From contig SVJZ01000001.1 in assembly GCA_015068705.1 (NCBI GenBank), forward strand, positions 62,001 to 126,000: 64,000 nt of DNA, in the 5' to 3' direction. Source of the DNA: Oscillospiraceae bacterium (GTDB lineage: Bacteria; Bacillota; Clostridia; UMGS1810). Shown in pieces: positions 16,772 to 26,555 of this stretch (the first letter of the stretch is position 1; every line of letters begins with the position of its first letter). The notes beneath the pieces are model-generated. The model was not told where the DNA came from, did no database searches, and saw only the letters and a list, made by a program, of their open reading frames with translations. The position numbers and the translations under genes are program-made.

Positions 16772-18289
16772 ATGATTTTTACAAAAAAACGACTGTTGTC
16801 CTTGACCTTGGCTCTCTTTCTGATGGGGTCCGGATTGGTTCCTGTATTTGCGCAGGAGCAAGCCGCCGAATCTGCATCTGCCGAAACGGTTGAGCAGGAC
16901 AAAAGTGAACACCATGCCGATTTACTGGATGCGGCGATATCGTTGGTAATGCAACGATACAAATTTGATATTTCCAAAGAAGAACTCTATCGCAACGCGG
17001 TGCGCGAAATGCTCATCAATCACCCTGAATTATTTGATGATGCCATGAGTGGTGTATTTAACAACCTTGACCAGCACAGTGCCTACTACACCGCCGAGGA
17101 ATACGCAGCATTCACCGAATCGCTCACAGGCGAGATTTGCGGAATTGGCGTATCCATCATGGATTTTTCCGAAGGGTTGCAAATTACCACCGTATACCCC
17201 AATACGCCTGCCGAGGAAGCAGGTCTGATGCCGGGAGATATTATTATCTCGGCAAACGGAACAGATATCCGCGGTCTTGATCTGAATGTTGCAAAATCCC
17301 ATATTGTGGGTGAAGAAGGGACTTGGGTAAAAATCGGTTATCTGCGAAACGGTACATATGCCGAGGTGGACATCCAGCGCCGCTTTTTCACGGTGGAATC
17401 GGGCTATTATCAAGCAATCAACAATGACACCATCGGTTATATCGCCCTCTACTCATTTGAACTTCATTCGGATGAATTTGTGCGTGAGGCATTGAGTGAG
17501 TTTGACCGAAAAGGCATTACCGATATCATTCTGGACCTACGCTACAATCCGGGCGGTATGCTGGAAATGTACAACAACATTGCCAATATGTTTATCCCCG
17601 AGGGGCCGATTATCCATATCGAATTCCGCAATCCCATACGAAATACCACCTTTTATTCGGAAAACAAAGATCCGAAATACAATCTGGTGGTGCTTGCCAA
17701 CGAGTTTACCGCCAGTGCCGCAGAGGCATTTTCCGGCGCGGTGCAGGACACCGGCATCGGCATTGTGGTGGGCAATCGTACCTACGGAAAAGGTACCGTA
17801 CAGCAATTGAGGGAAATTGTAACCGGCGCAGGCTTGCGACTAACCGAGGCAGTATATCTTACCCCAGCCAGACGAAATATCAATGAGGAAGGGATTTCTC
17901 CCAATGTAAAGGTTTTCCCCGAAGTGATTCCGTTTGAACAGGCAGGATACGGCGTTCCCACCTATGAACGTGTAATGCGTGAAGGCGATACCGGCGAAGA
18001 TGTGTTTATGATGGAAAAACGATTGAATGCACTGGGTTATGATGTTGGGATTCCGGACGAAATTTACGACAACAAAACATTTTTTGCAGTCAAGCGGTTT
18101 CAGCAGGCGGTATCTCTTTACCCCTATGGCGTACTGGATATCAACACCCAACTTGCGGTACAATCTGCATTAAACGGCAAAGAGATTGTGCTGGATCGTC
18201 CGTTGGAACGGGCAATCAAGCTCATTGAAACGGATATGGTGGATAACTACAAACCCCTCCCCACCGAGGAAGAAACCAAAACCGAATAA
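16772..18289 (+). CDS. S41 family carboxyl-terminal processing protease with PDZ and peptidoglycan-binding domains
   Basis: 505 residues. A signal peptide or N-terminal anchor (KKRLLSLTLALFLMGSGLVPVFA) is followed by a PDZ domain (about residues 120-200) and the S41 core with the catalytic dyad Ser315 (FTASAAEAF) and Lys340 (GNRTYGKGTVQQ). The C-terminus (about 405-470) is a PG_binding_1 domain (VFMMEKRLNALGYDVG, FFAVKRFQ). The CtpA/CtpB type acts outside the membrane and trims or degrades exported proteins; the wall domain should hold it at peptidoglycan. It ends the ddl operon and is followed by a terminator. CtpB-like signalling roles are possible but not shown here. Confidence 0.92.
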   Translation: MIFTKKRLLSLTLALFLMGSGLVPVFAQEQAAESASAETVEQDKSEHHADLLDAAISLVMQRYKFDISKEELYRNAVREMLINHPELFDDAMSGVFNNLDQHSAYYTAEEYAAFTESLTGEICGIGVSIMDFSEGLQITTVYPNTPAEEAGLMPGDIIISANGTDIRGLDLNVAKSHIVGEEGTWVKIGYLRNGTYAEVDIQRRFFTVESGYYQAINNDTIGYIALYSFELHSDEFVREALSEFDRKGITDIILDLRYNPGGMLEMYNNIANMFIPEGPIIHIEFRNPIRNTTFYSENKDPKYNLVVLANEFTASAAEAFSGAVQDTGIGIVVGNRTYGKGTVQQLREIVTGAGLRLTEAVYLTPARRNINEEGISPNVKVFPEVIPFEQAGYGVPTYERVMREGDTGEDVFMMEKRLNALGYDVGIPDEIYDNKTFFAVKRFQQAVSLYPYGVLDINTQLAVQSALNGKEIVLDRPLERAIKLIETDMVDNYKPLPTEEETKTE

Positions 18290-18307
18290 AAAACAGATGA
18301 AAATCTA

Positions 18308-18344
18308 ACCGCCCCATATACATTTGTAGAAGGGGCGGTTTTTG
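18308..18344 (+). terminator. Terminator of the ddl-ctp operon
   Basis: AACCGCCCC, loop, GGGGCGGTTTTT, 18 bases after the protease stop codon. Confidence 0.9.
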
Positions 18345-18369
18345 CAAGCGATTCTATCCCCAGAGTCAC

Positions 18370-18402
18370 AAAAACCCCTCCTGCGTTTGCAGGAGGGGCT
18401 TT
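18370..18402 (-). terminator. Terminator after dnaJ
   Basis: On the minus strand: GCCCCTCCTGC, AAAC loop, GCAGGAGGGG, then TTTTT. It starts 2 bases after the dnaJ stop and ends the heat-shock operon. Confidence 0.9.
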
Positions 18403-18404
18403 GA

Positions 18405-19547
18405 TTATAATCCAAAGATATCTTTCATTTTTTCAAAGAAATTTTTCTGTTGCTTGTGATTGCTATCACCCGTCAGCTCACCAAATGCGCGCAGTGCATC
18501 CTTTTGCTCGTTGTTGAGGTTTTTGGGTACCTCTACCATGATGTGCAACACCTGATCGCCCCGGATGCCCGAACGAACATGCGGGATTCCTTTTCCGCGC
18601 AAGCGGAATGTGGTACCCGGCTGCGTTCCATCGGGGATATCGTACTTTATTTTACCATCAAGCGTAGGAATATCCAATTCTGCGCCCAGTGTAGCCTGCA
18701 CAAAGGTGATGGGAACATCCACATGCACTTCGTTGCCCTGACGGGTAAAAATGGGGTGACGTTTTATGGAAACGGTCACCAGTAAATCGCCTGCTGGTCC
18801 GCCTTTGGTGCCGTGATTTCCGGCACCTCGGAAGGATACTGTTTCGCCCGAATTGATGCCTGCCGGAATATCAATATCCACCGTGCGCGCAATCTTGATT
18901 TTTCCTTTTCCTTTGCACTTGGTACAGGGGTTATTGATGATATAGCCCTCACCACCGCAACGGGAACAAGCAGTGACATTGACAAACTGCCCCAACGGTG
19001 TACGCTGGGTGGTACGCACCTCGCCCGTTCCATTACAGGTAGGACAGGTCTGGCGGTCGGATGCAGATTTTGCACCTGCTCCATGACACTCATCACAATC
19101 TTCCACACGATAAATCTTAATCTGTTTCTTCACACCGAAAGCCGCTTCCTCAAACGAAAGCAGGATGTTTTCCATCACATCACTGCCCCTGCGCGGACCG
19201 TTTTTGCGCCGTGTACTGCCGCCGCCAAAACCGCCGCCAAAGAAAGAACCGAAAATATCGGATATATCAAAATCGTTAAACCCGCCAAAACCACCTGCGC
19301 CGCCACCAAAGCCGCCCTGTTCGAATGCGGCGTGTCCGTACTGGTCATACTGCGCACGTTTCTGCGCATCGCTGAGCACCTCGTACGCCTCGCCTGCCTC
19401 TTTAAAGCTCGCCTCTGCCTGCTTGTCGCCGGGGTTTAAATCGGGGTGATATTTTTTTGCCATTTTACGGTAGGCGCGCTTGATTTCATCATCGCTGGCG
19501 CCCTTTTGTATGCCAAGCACCTCGTAGTAATCCCGTTTATCCGCCAT
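18405..19547 (-). CDS. dnaJ: Chaperone DnaJ (Hsp40)
   Basis: 380 residues. A J domain with the HPD triad ([11 protein letters not shown]) activates DnaK ATP hydrolysis. A Gly/Phe-rich linker follows (about residues 75-105), then four zinc repeats [24 protein letters not shown] and CTKCKGKG (about 150-215), and the C-terminal substrate-binding domain. This is a full-length type I DnaJ. Last gene of the hrcA operon, 156 bases after dnaK, with a stem-loop in the gap. Confidence 0.97.
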   Translation of the reverse strand: MADKRDYYEVLGIQKGASDDEIKRAYRKMAKKYHPDLNPGDKQAEASFKEAGEAYEVLSDAQKRAQYDQYGHAAFEQGGFGGGAGGFGGFNDFDISDIFGSFFGGGFGGGSTRRKNGPRRGSDVMENILLSFEEAAFGVKKQIKIYRVEDCDECHGAGAKSASDRQTCPTCNGTGEVRTTQRTPLGQFVNVTACSRCGGEGYIINNPCTKCKGKGKIKIARTVDIDIPAGINSGETVSFRGAGNHGTKGGPAGDLLVTVSIKRHPIFTRQGNEVHVDVPITFVQATLGAELDIPTLDGKIKYDIPDGTQPGTTFRLRGKGIPHVRSGIRGDQVLHIMVEVPKNLNNEQKDALRAFGELTGDSNHKQQKNFFEKMKDIFGL

Positions 19548-19651
19548 AAAACTGCCTTCCTTTCAACCTCACAACAATTTCATATAGGTAAAATCATACA
19601 CCATGATATGTCAAAAGTCAACCGAAAATTCTTGTGCTCCATAACATGACT

Positions 19652-19685
19652 ATGCATCGCACACCATATCGGGCGTGCGATGCAT
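19652..19685 (-). other. Stem-loop between dnaK and dnaJ
   Basis: ATGCATCGCACGCC pairs with GGTGTGCGATGCAT (14 bp with one G-U, 6-base loop). No T tract follows on either strand, so it is not a standard terminator. It may be a processing or stability element that sets the dnaK to dnaJ ratio. Confidence 0.65.
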
Positions 19686-19703
19686 CATCTGTTCATTTCA
19701 ATG

Positions 19704-21539
19704 TCAGTTCTTGGGCTCGTCGTCTACCACGGTGTAGTCACCATCGTAGGTTCCGCCCTGTGCGCCATCACCCGGGTTTGCTCCCATATTGGGGTCGCCC
19801 TGCGGATTTGCCTGCTGATAAATCTTTGCAGATACGTCATAGAACTTTTTCTGCAAATCCTCGGTGGCAGCCTTGATCATTTCCACATCGGTGCCCTCGA
19901 GCGCTTTCTTTGCAGCGGAAATTTTGCCCTCGATTTCACTCTTATCGCCTGCATCAATCTTATCGCCCAGATCAGCCAATGCCTTTTCACACTGATATAC
20001 CAGGGAATCTGCGTTGTTGCGTGCGTCAACTTCTTCTTTCTTTTTCTTATCCTCTTCGGCAAATTTTTCTGCCTCTTTTACGGCTTTGTCGATGTCTTCA
20101 TCCGACAGATTGGAGCTTGCAGTAATGGTAATGTTCTGCTCGTTTCCGGTTGCCATATCCTTGGCATATACATGTACGATACCATTTGCATCGATATCGA
20201 AGGTAACCTCAATCTGCGGCACACCACGGGGAGCCGGAGCAATACCAGACAGGCTGAATTTACCAAGGGTTTTATTGTATGCAGCCATCTCGCGCTCGCC
20301 CTGGAGAACGTGAATTTCTACGCTGGTCTGATTATCTGCTGCAGTGGAGAAAATCTGGCTCTTCTTTGCAGGAATGGTGGTATTGCGTTCAATCAATCTG
20401 GTGCAAACGCCGCCCATGGTTTCAATACCAAGAGAAAGCGGAGTAACATCAAGGAGCAACAAATCTTTTACGTCGCCACCCAATACGCCTGCCTGAATTG
20501 CGGCACCCATTGCCACACACTCGTCGGGATTGATTCCCTTATGCGGCTCGGAGCCAATCAGACGTTTTACTGCCTCCTGCACTGCAGGGATACGGGAAGA
20601 ACCGCCAACCAGCAATACTTTGTGAATATCGCTCGGGGACAGACCTGCATCCGAAAGTGCGTTACGGGTGGGAACCATGGTCTGCTCTACCAAATCGGCA
20701 GTGAGTTCATCAAACTTACTGCGGGTCAGGGTAACATCCAAGTGTTTGGGACCGGTTGCATCCGCGGTGATAAAGGGCAGGTTGATATTGGAGGTGGTTA
20801 CACCGGAAAGCTCAATTTTTGCTTTCTCAGCAGCCTCTTTCAAACGCTGCATTGCCATCTTATCGATGCTTAAATCAATACCATTTTCGCGTTTGAATTC
20901 ATCCACCAGGTATTTCATGACGCGGTCGTCGAAATCATCGCCGCCCAAACGGTTGTTACCGGAGGTTGCCAGCACCTCAAATACGCCATCACCAATTTCC
21001 AGAATGGAAACGTCGAAGGTACCGCCGCCCAGGTCATATACCATGATTTTCTGCTCGTTATCTTTATCCATGCCGTACGCCAGTGCAGCTGCGGTCGGCT
21101 CGTTGATGATACGGAGCACTTCCAGACCTGCTACCTTGCCGGCATCCTTGGTTGCCTGACGCTGTGCATCGCTGAAATATGCAGGAACGGTGATAACCGC
21201 CTGGGTTACTGTTTCACCCAGATAAGCCTCTGCATCTGCTTTGAGCTTTTGCAGTACCATTGCGGAAATCTCCTGCGGTGTGTACTTTTTGTCATCAATG
21301 TCTACCTTGCGGTCGGAACCCATATCACGCTTGATGGAGCTGATAGTGCGCTCGGGGTTGGTGATTGCCTGACGCTTTGCAACCTGACCAACCAAACGCT
21401 CGCCCGTTTTGGTAAACGCTACCACAGACGGTGTGGTACGCGCGCCCTCTGCGTTTGCAATAACAACCGGCTCGCCGCCTTCCATTACTGCCACGCAGGA
21501 GTTTGTGGTACCCAAGTCAATACCAATAATTTTTGCCAT
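19704..21539 (-). CDS. dnaK: Chaperone DnaK (Hsp70)
   Basis: 611 residues. The nucleotide-binding domain has [14 protein letters not shown] at the start, [30 protein letters not shown] and the [11 protein letters not shown] motif. The interdomain linker [10 protein letters not shown] is followed by the substrate-binding domain and a helical lid. The Gly/Asp-rich tail ends in DDEPKN. RBS AAAGGAT. It works with GrpE and DnaJ encoded on either side. No truncation is seen. Confidence 0.98.
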   Translation of the reverse strand: MAKIIGIDLGTTNSCVAVMEGGEPVVIANAEGARTTPSVVAFTKTGERLVGQVAKRQAITNPERTISSIKRDMGSDRKVDIDDKKYTPQEISAMVLQKLKADAEAYLGETVTQAVITVPAYFSDAQRQATKDAGKVAGLEVLRIINEPTAAALAYGMDKDNEQKIMVYDLGGGTFDVSILEIGDGVFEVLATSGNNRLGGDDFDDRVMKYLVDEFKRENGIDLSIDKMAMQRLKEAAEKAKIELSGVTTSNINLPFITADATGPKHLDVTLTRSKFDELTADLVEQTMVPTRNALSDAGLSPSDIHKVLLVGGSSRIPAVQEAVKRLIGSEPHKGINPDECVAMGAAIQAGVLGGDVKDLLLLDVTPLSLGIETMGGVCTRLIERNTTIPAKKSQIFSTAADNQTSVEIHVLQGEREMAAYNKTLGKFSLSGIAPAPRGVPQIEVTFDIDANGIVHVYAKDMATGNEQNITITASSNLSDEDIDKAVKEAEKFAEEDKKKKEEVDARNNADSLVYQCEKALADLGDKIDAGDKSEIEGKISAAKKALEGTDVEMIKAATEDLQKKFYDVSAKIYQQANPQGDPNMGANPGDGAQGGTYDGDYTVVDDEPKN

Positions 21540-21573
21540 AATAAATCATCCTTTCCAAAATATACAAGTAAGA

Positions 21574-22119
21574 TTAGTTTGCTACTTTTACCATACTGTA
21601 ACGGATTACCTTATCTTTATATTTGTAACCCTTTTGAAACTCTTCCACAACTGTGTTGTCAGCTACCGTTTCGTCCTCAATGTGCATTACGGCACTATGC
21701 AGTTCGGGGTTAAATTCCTCTCCAACCGATGGAATCTCGGTTACACCAAGGTTGGTAAAAATGTCCTGCGTCTGTTTGAGCACCATCTCGACGCCCTTAT
21801 AATACTCCCCTTCTTTGTCGGGGAAGGATGCCAGAGCACGGGACAGGTTATCCATCACCGGAAGTAATGCCGCTACCGTATCCCCTACGCTATCGGTGTA
21901 AATTGCCTCTTTTTCGCGAATGGTACGCTTTTTGAAATTATCATACTCTGCCGCCAGACGCATGTATCTGTCGTTGAGTGCAGACAATGCCTCATCCTTC
22001 TCTTTGAGCAACGCATCCGCCTCATTGACCTGCTCGGTTTCTTCTAAAACCTCTTGCTCCGCGGTATCGGTTTCGAGCACTTCCTGCTCACCCTGCTCCG
22101 CCTTGGTCTTTTTTGCCAT
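21574..22119 (-). CDS. grpE: Nucleotide exchange factor GrpE
   Basis: 181 residues. The acidic N-terminus (EQGEQEVLETDTAEQEVLEE) leads into a long helix (ALNDRYMRLAAEYDNFKKRT), and the GrpE signature is present near the C-terminus (GVTEIPSVGEEFNPELHSAV through GYKYKDKVIRYSMVKV). It releases ADP from DnaK. Second gene of the HrcA-controlled operon. Confidence 0.97.
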   Translation of the reverse strand: MAKKTKAEQGEQEVLETDTAEQEVLEETEQVNEADALLKEKDEALSALNDRYMRLAAEYDNFKKRTIREKEAIYTDSVGDTVAALLPVMDNLSRALASFPDKEGEYYKGVEMVLKQTQDIFTNLGVTEIPSVGEEFNPELHSAVMHIEDETVADNTVVEEFQKGYKYKDKVIRYSMVKVAN

Positions 22120-22159
22120 GGGTTTAACCCTTCCTTTCTCTTTTCCTGTTCATTTATTT

Positions 22160-23191
22160 TCAATCGGTTTTATCCCGAATATATTCATTTAAATAAGTAG
22201 TGAGATAATCCAGTGTGGAAACCACCCGGGAATAGTTCATACGGGTCGGACCGATTACCGCCACCTTACCACGGGCATTGCCGCCAAGCGAATAATCGGA
22301 TACCACGATGGACAAATCGTGCTCTTTGAGGAGCGGATTTTCATCACCAATAATGACATGGATGGTATCTTCACTATTTGCAATGACTTCTTTGATAAAA
22401 CGCTTATTGTCTTTGAGCAACGTGAGAAAATCTCTTGTCCGCTCGATGCTTTGAAATTCGGGGTAATTGAAAATATTGGTAGTGCCCGAAATGACTGCAT
22501 CCACCTCGGTCAGATCGTCGATTGTATCGGCAAGAAAATCAAACACCGAACAGAGCAGCCCGTCCTCTACCGGAATGGTTGCCTGCTCACGCGCAAGCAC
22601 ATCGGGTGTGATATCACCAACCGCAACATCGGCAAATTTATTGTTTAAATAATTGGACAGTTTTTCAAGCACCTGCATATCAAACGGCTTTTTGGTGCGG
22701 ATGGTACGATTTTTCACCGCGCCCTCGCCCGTTACCACAATCATCACAAAGCTATTACTGTCGATACCGATCAGTTTGATGCTGCGCAGTGTATACTTGC
22801 TGCTTACCGGCGTGGTGACCACTGCAGTGTAATGGGTTAACACCGAAAGCATTTCGGACATATCCGCAATCATACGGTTCATTTCTACATATTGCTTTTG
22901 CATGGCATTTTTGATGCGGTTAATCTCACCCAATGTAAGCTCGTATTCGCGCATCAGCTCATTGACATACAAGCGATAGCCCCGATAGGACGGCACACGC
23001 CCTGCAGAGGTATGGGGCTTATCCAGATATCCGCTTTCCTCCAGTGCCGCCATCTCATTTCGCACGGTAGCAGAGCTTACGCCGAGGTTATGATTGCCCA
23101 GAAGATAGGACGACCCCACCGGTTCGGCGGTCTGGATATAATCATCTACGATGGCCTGAAGAATTTTTAATTTTCGTTCGTTGAATTTCAT
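22160..23191 (-). CDS. hrcA: Heat-inducible transcription repressor HrcA
   Basis: 343 residues with an N-terminal winged helix (ERKLKILQAIVDDYIQTAEPVGS, VSSATVRNEMAALEESGYL) and the typical C-terminal domain ending in a glycine-rich patch (VVSDYSLGGNARGKVAVIGPTRMNYSRVV). It binds CIRCE and represses the operon until heat stress titrates chaperones. RBS AAAGGAG. First gene of hrcA-grpE-dnaK-dnaJ, with CIRCE 26 bases upstream of its start codon. Confidence 0.97.
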   Translation of the reverse strand: MKFNERKLKILQAIVDDYIQTAEPVGSSYLLGNHNLGVSSATVRNEMAALEESGYLDKPHTSAGRVPSYRGYRLYVNELMREYELTLGEINRIKNAMQKQYVEMNRMIADMSEMLSVLTHYTAVVTTPVSSKYTLRSIKLIGIDSNSFVMIVVTGEGAVKNRTIRTKKPFDMQVLEKLSNYLNNKFADVAVGDITPDVLAREQATIPVEDGLLCSVFDFLADTIDDLTEVDAVISGTTNIFNYPEFQSIERTRDFLTLLKDNKRFIKEVIANSEDTIHVIIGDENPLLKEHDLSIVVSDYSLGGNARGKVAVIGPTRMNYSRVVSTLDYLTTYLNEYIRDKTD

Positions 23192-23216
23192 TTCCGACCA
23201 TCTCCTTTGTTTGGAT

Positions 23217-23243
23217 TTAGCACTCTTTTTGTTTGAGTGCTAA
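23217..23243 (-). promoter_or_regulatory. CIRCE operator (HrcA binding site)
   Basis: A perfect TTAGCACTC-N9-GAGTGCTAA inverted repeat between the hrcA promoter and its RBS. It is identical to the canonical CIRCE arms. Confidence 0.97.
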
Positions 23244-23252
23244 CACAAGTAT

Positions 23253-23281
23253 AAAATACCACGTCTGTTACCATTTGTCAA
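23253..23281 (-). promoter_or_regulatory. Promoter of the hrcA operon
   Basis: On the minus strand TTGACA (23281-23276), 17 bases, TATTTT (23258-23253). Transcription would begin at the edge of CIRCE, as expected for HrcA repression. Confidence 0.8.
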
Positions 23282-23350
23282 GGGGTTCGGGAAAAATTCA
23301 CATTTTATTCATATGTTTCCGCTTTTTTCTCGTGTTTTTTGTTTGTACAT

Positions 23351-24448
23351 CTATATAAAATCAGCAAAAATCGCATTGGAAACAAAATATGCCTCGGGTG
23401 TCAGGGTAAGCACTCCACCCTCTCGTTTGATAAATTTCTGATGCTTTTGTAATTGTTTCCCAAAAACGGCATCCATATCCACGCCAAACCGCTTTTTGAA
23501 TTCCTGCTCCGAGATACCATCCCGCACCATGCGAAGCCCCAAAATCACAAATTCGCTCATTTGTTCCTCAATGGAAATCTCTTCCTCTTCCACTGCACGT
23601 TTTCCCGAAAGATATTCCTGCAAATCGGGAGTATTGCAATAGCGTTTGCTATTGTAATAGGATGCCGCTCCTGCCCCAAGCCCGATGTATTCGCCGCACT
23701 GCCAATATACGCTATTGTGACGGGATTGACGTCCGGTAAGACAGAAATTGGACAGTTCATACTGAGTATAGCCTGCGCCCGTAAGGGTTTCCCTCACCAA
23801 GGTATACAGGTCAGCGACCGCATCATCCTCCATGGGCAAAAAATCCTGTGCAAGCCACGCCGCATACAGGGGGGTTCCCTCTTCGATTTTCAGTGCGTAG
23901 CAGGAAATGTGTTCGGGACAAAGTGCAATGGCACGTTCAAGGCTTTTTTTCAAAGTTTTTACTTCCTGATTGGGCAGACCAAACATCAAATCAAGGCTCG
24001 CATTATCAAAACCACTCTCGCGCACCAGTGAAAGGGTTTGCTCTGCCTGCGCTGCACTATGCAGTCGCCCCAAAAAGGAAAGTTCTTTATCATCAAATGA
24101 TTGCACGCCCACGCTGATACGATTGATGCCTGCATTGCGGTAGGCAAGTAATTTTTCTCTCGTAAGGGTTGCCGGGTTTGCCTCTATGGTAATCTCTGCA
24201 TCTTCTGACAAGCAAAAATGCACCCTCACTTCATTCATCAGGCGGACAATCTGCTCTTTTTCAAGCGAAGATGGTGTTCCGCCACCCAGGTATACCGTTT
24301 GGATTGGTTGGGGAGGATATTCTTTCATCTCCGCAATCACCGCATCGACATATCGCTCTGCCGCATCATAGCATCCAGCATAGGATGCAAAGTCACAATA
24401 ATTACACTTTTTTATACAAAACGGCAGGTGAATATACAACGAACGCAT
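23351..24448 (-). CDS. hemW: Radical SAM heme chaperone HemW (HemN-like)
   Basis: 365 residues from ATG 24448, with a strong AGGAGGGG site; the longer open frame upstream reads into the lepA terminator and is not used. SLYIHLPFCIKKCNYCDF holds the CxxxCxxC radical SAM cluster with the extra Cys pattern of HemN-like proteins. ETVYLGGGTPSSL-type glycine motif, SVGVQSFDD and LDLMFGLPNQ follow. The short length and position after lepA fit HemW, which binds and delivers heme, rather than true coproporphyrinogen oxidase HemN. Located between lepA and hrcA, the usual Firmicutes order. Confidence 0.93.
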   Translation of the reverse strand: MRSLYIHLPFCIKKCNYCDFASYAGCYDAAERYVDAVIAEMKEYPPQPIQTVYLGGGTPSSLEKEQIVRLMNEVRVHFCLSEDAEITIEANPATLTREKLLAYRNAGINRISVGVQSFDDKELSFLGRLHSAAQAEQTLSLVRESGFDNASLDLMFGLPNQEVKTLKKSLERAIALCPEHISCYALKIEEGTPLYAAWLAQDFLPMEDDAVADLYTLVRETLTGAGYTQYELSNFCLTGRQSRHNSVYWQCGEYIGLGAGAASYYNSKRYCNTPDLQEYLSGKRAVEEEEISIEEQMSEFVILGLRMVRDGISEQEFKKRFGVDMDAVFGKQLQKHQKFIKREGGVLTLTPEAYFVSNAIFADFI

Positions 24449-24478
24449 GGGTCCCCTCCTCTCGAAACAGAGAAAATT

Positions 24479-24499
24479 CCCCCTCCTGACCGAAGGGGG
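24479..24499 (-). terminator. Weak hairpin between lepA and hemW
   Basis: CCCCCT, loop, AGGGGG on the minus strand, followed by AATTTTCT. It may partly terminate lepA transcripts before hemW. The T tract is poor. Confidence 0.4.
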
Positions 24500-24509
24500 A
24501 TGATTTTTA

Positions 24510-26318
24510 TTATTCGTCCAGTTTGAGTACCGACATAAATGCCTCCTGCGGCACCTCCACCGTGCCCACCTGACGCATTCTCTTTTTACCTTCTTTCTGC
24601 TTTTCCAGCAGCTTTTTCTTACGGGTAATGTCACCGCCATAGCACTTGGCAAGCACGTCCTTGCGCAGTGCTTTTACCGTTTCTCTGGCAATGATTTTTC
24701 CACCGATTGCCGCCTGGATGGGGATTTCAAACAACTGTCTGGGGATTGCCTCTTTGAGTTTTTCGGCAATTCTTCTCCCACGGGCATACGCCTTTTCCTC
24801 ATGGATAATAAACGAAAGTGCATCCACCACATCGCCATTTAACATCATATCCATCTTCACCAGCTTGGAGCGCTGGTAACCTTTTAACTCATAATCAAAG
24901 GATGCATACCCCTTGGTGCGTGATTTAAGTGCATCAAAAAAGTCATAAATAATTTCATTTAGGGGCAGGTCATAGTGCAGGGTGACACGCGTCTGGTCAA
25001 GATACTTCATATCCTTGAATACGCCACGCCGTTCCTGACACAGTTCCATGATATTTCCCACATAATCGGTGGGAACCATGATATCGGCGTTCACCAATGG
25101 TTCTTCCATATATTCAATCTCGGCAACAGGCGGAAGATTGGTGGGGTTATCAATCTCCACCATGGTGCCATCGGTTTTCTTTACCTTATATACTACGCTC
25201 GGTGCAGTGGTGACCAGATCCAGATTGTACTCGCGTTCCAACCGCTCCTGGATGATTTCCATATGCAAAAGTCCCAAAAATCCGCATCGGAATCCAAAGC
25301 CCAACGCGATGGAGGTTTCCGGCTCAAAAGTAAGCGCCGCATCATTTAACTGCAACTTTTCCAGTGCATCGCGCAGGTCGCCGTATTTGGCACCATCGGC
25401 AGGATAGATACCGCAAAACACCATGGGCTGTACTTTTTTATAACCGGGCAACGGCTCTACCGCACCATTTTCCACCGTGGTAACCGTATCACCCACACGG
25501 GCATCCGACACATTTTTGATGCTAGCGGCAATATATCCTACCTCGCCTGCCGAAAGTCCGTCGGACGGAATCATTCCCATAGGTGACAGATAGCCTGCCT
25601 CCACGACATTGAATTCCTTTCCGGTTGCCATAAAGCGGATGGTATCGCCCGGTTTTACCTTGCCATCCATCACACGGACGTACACAATAACGCCTTTATA
25701 TGCATCATAATAAGAATCGAAAATCAGGCATTTGAGGGGAGCATCCGGATTTCCGGACGGCGCCGGAATACGGTGTGCAATTTCCTCCAAAACATCTTCG
25801 ATACCAATACCCTGCTTTGCTGAAATGAGAGGGGCATCCTGTGCCTCAATGCCAATGACATCTTCAATCTCTGTCTTTACCTCGTCGGGGCGGGCACTGG
25901 GCAAATCAATTTTATTGATCACCGGCACCAGTTCCAGATTATGGTCAATGGCAAGATAGGTGTTTGCCAAGGTTTGCGCCTCTATTCCCTGGGCAGCATC
26001 CACAATCAGGATGGCACCTTCGCAAGCAGCAAGAGAACGGGACACTTCATAGTTAAAGTCTACATGACCGGGGGTATCGATGAGATTAAAAATATACTCC
26101 TTCCCGTCCCGTGCTTTATAAACCACCTTAACGGCACGCGCCTTAATGGTGATGCCCTTTTCCCTCTCCAGATCCATATTGTCCAGAATCTGGTCCTGCA
26201 TCTCACGCGCGGTGAGCACGCCCGTTTTTTCCAGAATACGGTCGGCAAGGGTGGATTTGCCATGGTCGATATGTGCAATAATGCAAAAATTTCTGATATT
26301 GTCCTGCGAGTGTGACAT
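24510..26318 (-). CDS. lepA: Elongation factor 4 (LepA)
   Basis: 602 residues. This GTPase acts on ribosomes (proposed back-translocation or initiation role). The G1 motif is [14 protein letters not shown]3 is DTPGHVDF and G4 is [12 protein letters not shown]. The EF-G-like domains II, III and V and the LepA-specific C-terminal domain ([34 protein letters not shown]) are all present. RBS GAAGGAG. It has its own promoter and heads the lepA-hemW pair. Confidence 0.98.
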   Translation of the reverse strand: MSHSQDNIRNFCIIAHIDHGKSTLADRILEKTGVLTAREMQDQILDNMDLEREKGITIKARAVKVVYKARDGKEYIFNLIDTPGHVDFNYEVSRSLAACEGAILIVDAAQGIEAQTLANTYLAIDHNLELVPVINKIDLPSARPDEVKTEIEDVIGIEAQDAPLISAKQGIGIEDVLEEIAHRIPAPSGNPDAPLKCLIFDSYYDAYKGVIVYVRVMDGKVKPGDTIRFMATGKEFNVVEAGYLSPMGMIPSDGLSAGEVGYIAASIKNVSDARVGDTVTTVENGAVEPLPGYKKVQPMVFCGIYPADGAKYGDLRDALEKLQLNDAALTFEPETSIALGFGFRCGFLGLLHMEIIQERLEREYNLDLVTTAPSVVYKVKKTDGTMVEIDNPTNLPPVAEIEYMEEPLVNADIMVPTDYVGNIMELCQERRGVFKDMKYLDQTRVTLHYDLPLNEIIYDFFDALKSRTKGYASFDYELKGYQRSKLVKMDMMLNGDVVDALSFIIHEEKAYARGRRIAEKLKEAIPRQLFEIPIQAAIGGKIIARETVKALRKDVLAKCYGGDITRKKKLLEKQKEGKKRMRQVGTVEVPQEAFMSVLKLDE

Positions 26319-26414
26319 GTGGTACGCTCCTTCAGTTTCGGATTGATATATGATACCGCGGGAATGCTGACAATTGCTCCCATTTTGGTAACTTTCAAAA
26401 ATTACATATATAGT

Positions 26415-26443
26415 AGTATACCATCTTTTTTCCGGTTTGACAA
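26415..26443 (-). promoter_or_regulatory. Promoter of lepA
   Basis: On the minus strand TTGTCA (26443-26438), 17 bases, TATACT (26420-26415). Confidence 0.75.
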
Positions 26444-26504
26444 TATGTCAATTGGAAAAATTCGTTTATGGCAAAACTTTTGTGGGTTTTCCCCTTATCA
26501 GGTA

Positions 26505-26533
26505 TTGACTTTGTCAAAATCCTGTGCTAAACT
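26505..26533 (+). promoter_or_regulatory. Promoter of the LacI-family regulator
   Basis: TTGACT at 26505-26510, 17 bases, TAAACT at 26528-26533. The -10 lies inside the palindromic operator 26526-26541, which implies autorepression. Confidence 0.8.
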
Positions 26534-26541
26534 GGTTTAGT
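26526..26541 (+). promoter_or_regulatory. LacI-type operator 1
   Basis: GCTAAACTGGTTTAGT: an inverted repeat with arms CTAAAC/GTTTAG around TG. It nearly matches the second copy at 27613-27628, and together the two frame the regulator gene. Confidence 0.85.
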
Positions 26542-26555
26542 AAGGGGTTTTGCAA

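Noticed and set aside
24449-24652. Upstream extension of the hemW frame into lepA
   Set aside because: The added residues are Arg/Cys-rich and unrelated to HemW, and a strong SD precedes ATG 24448.
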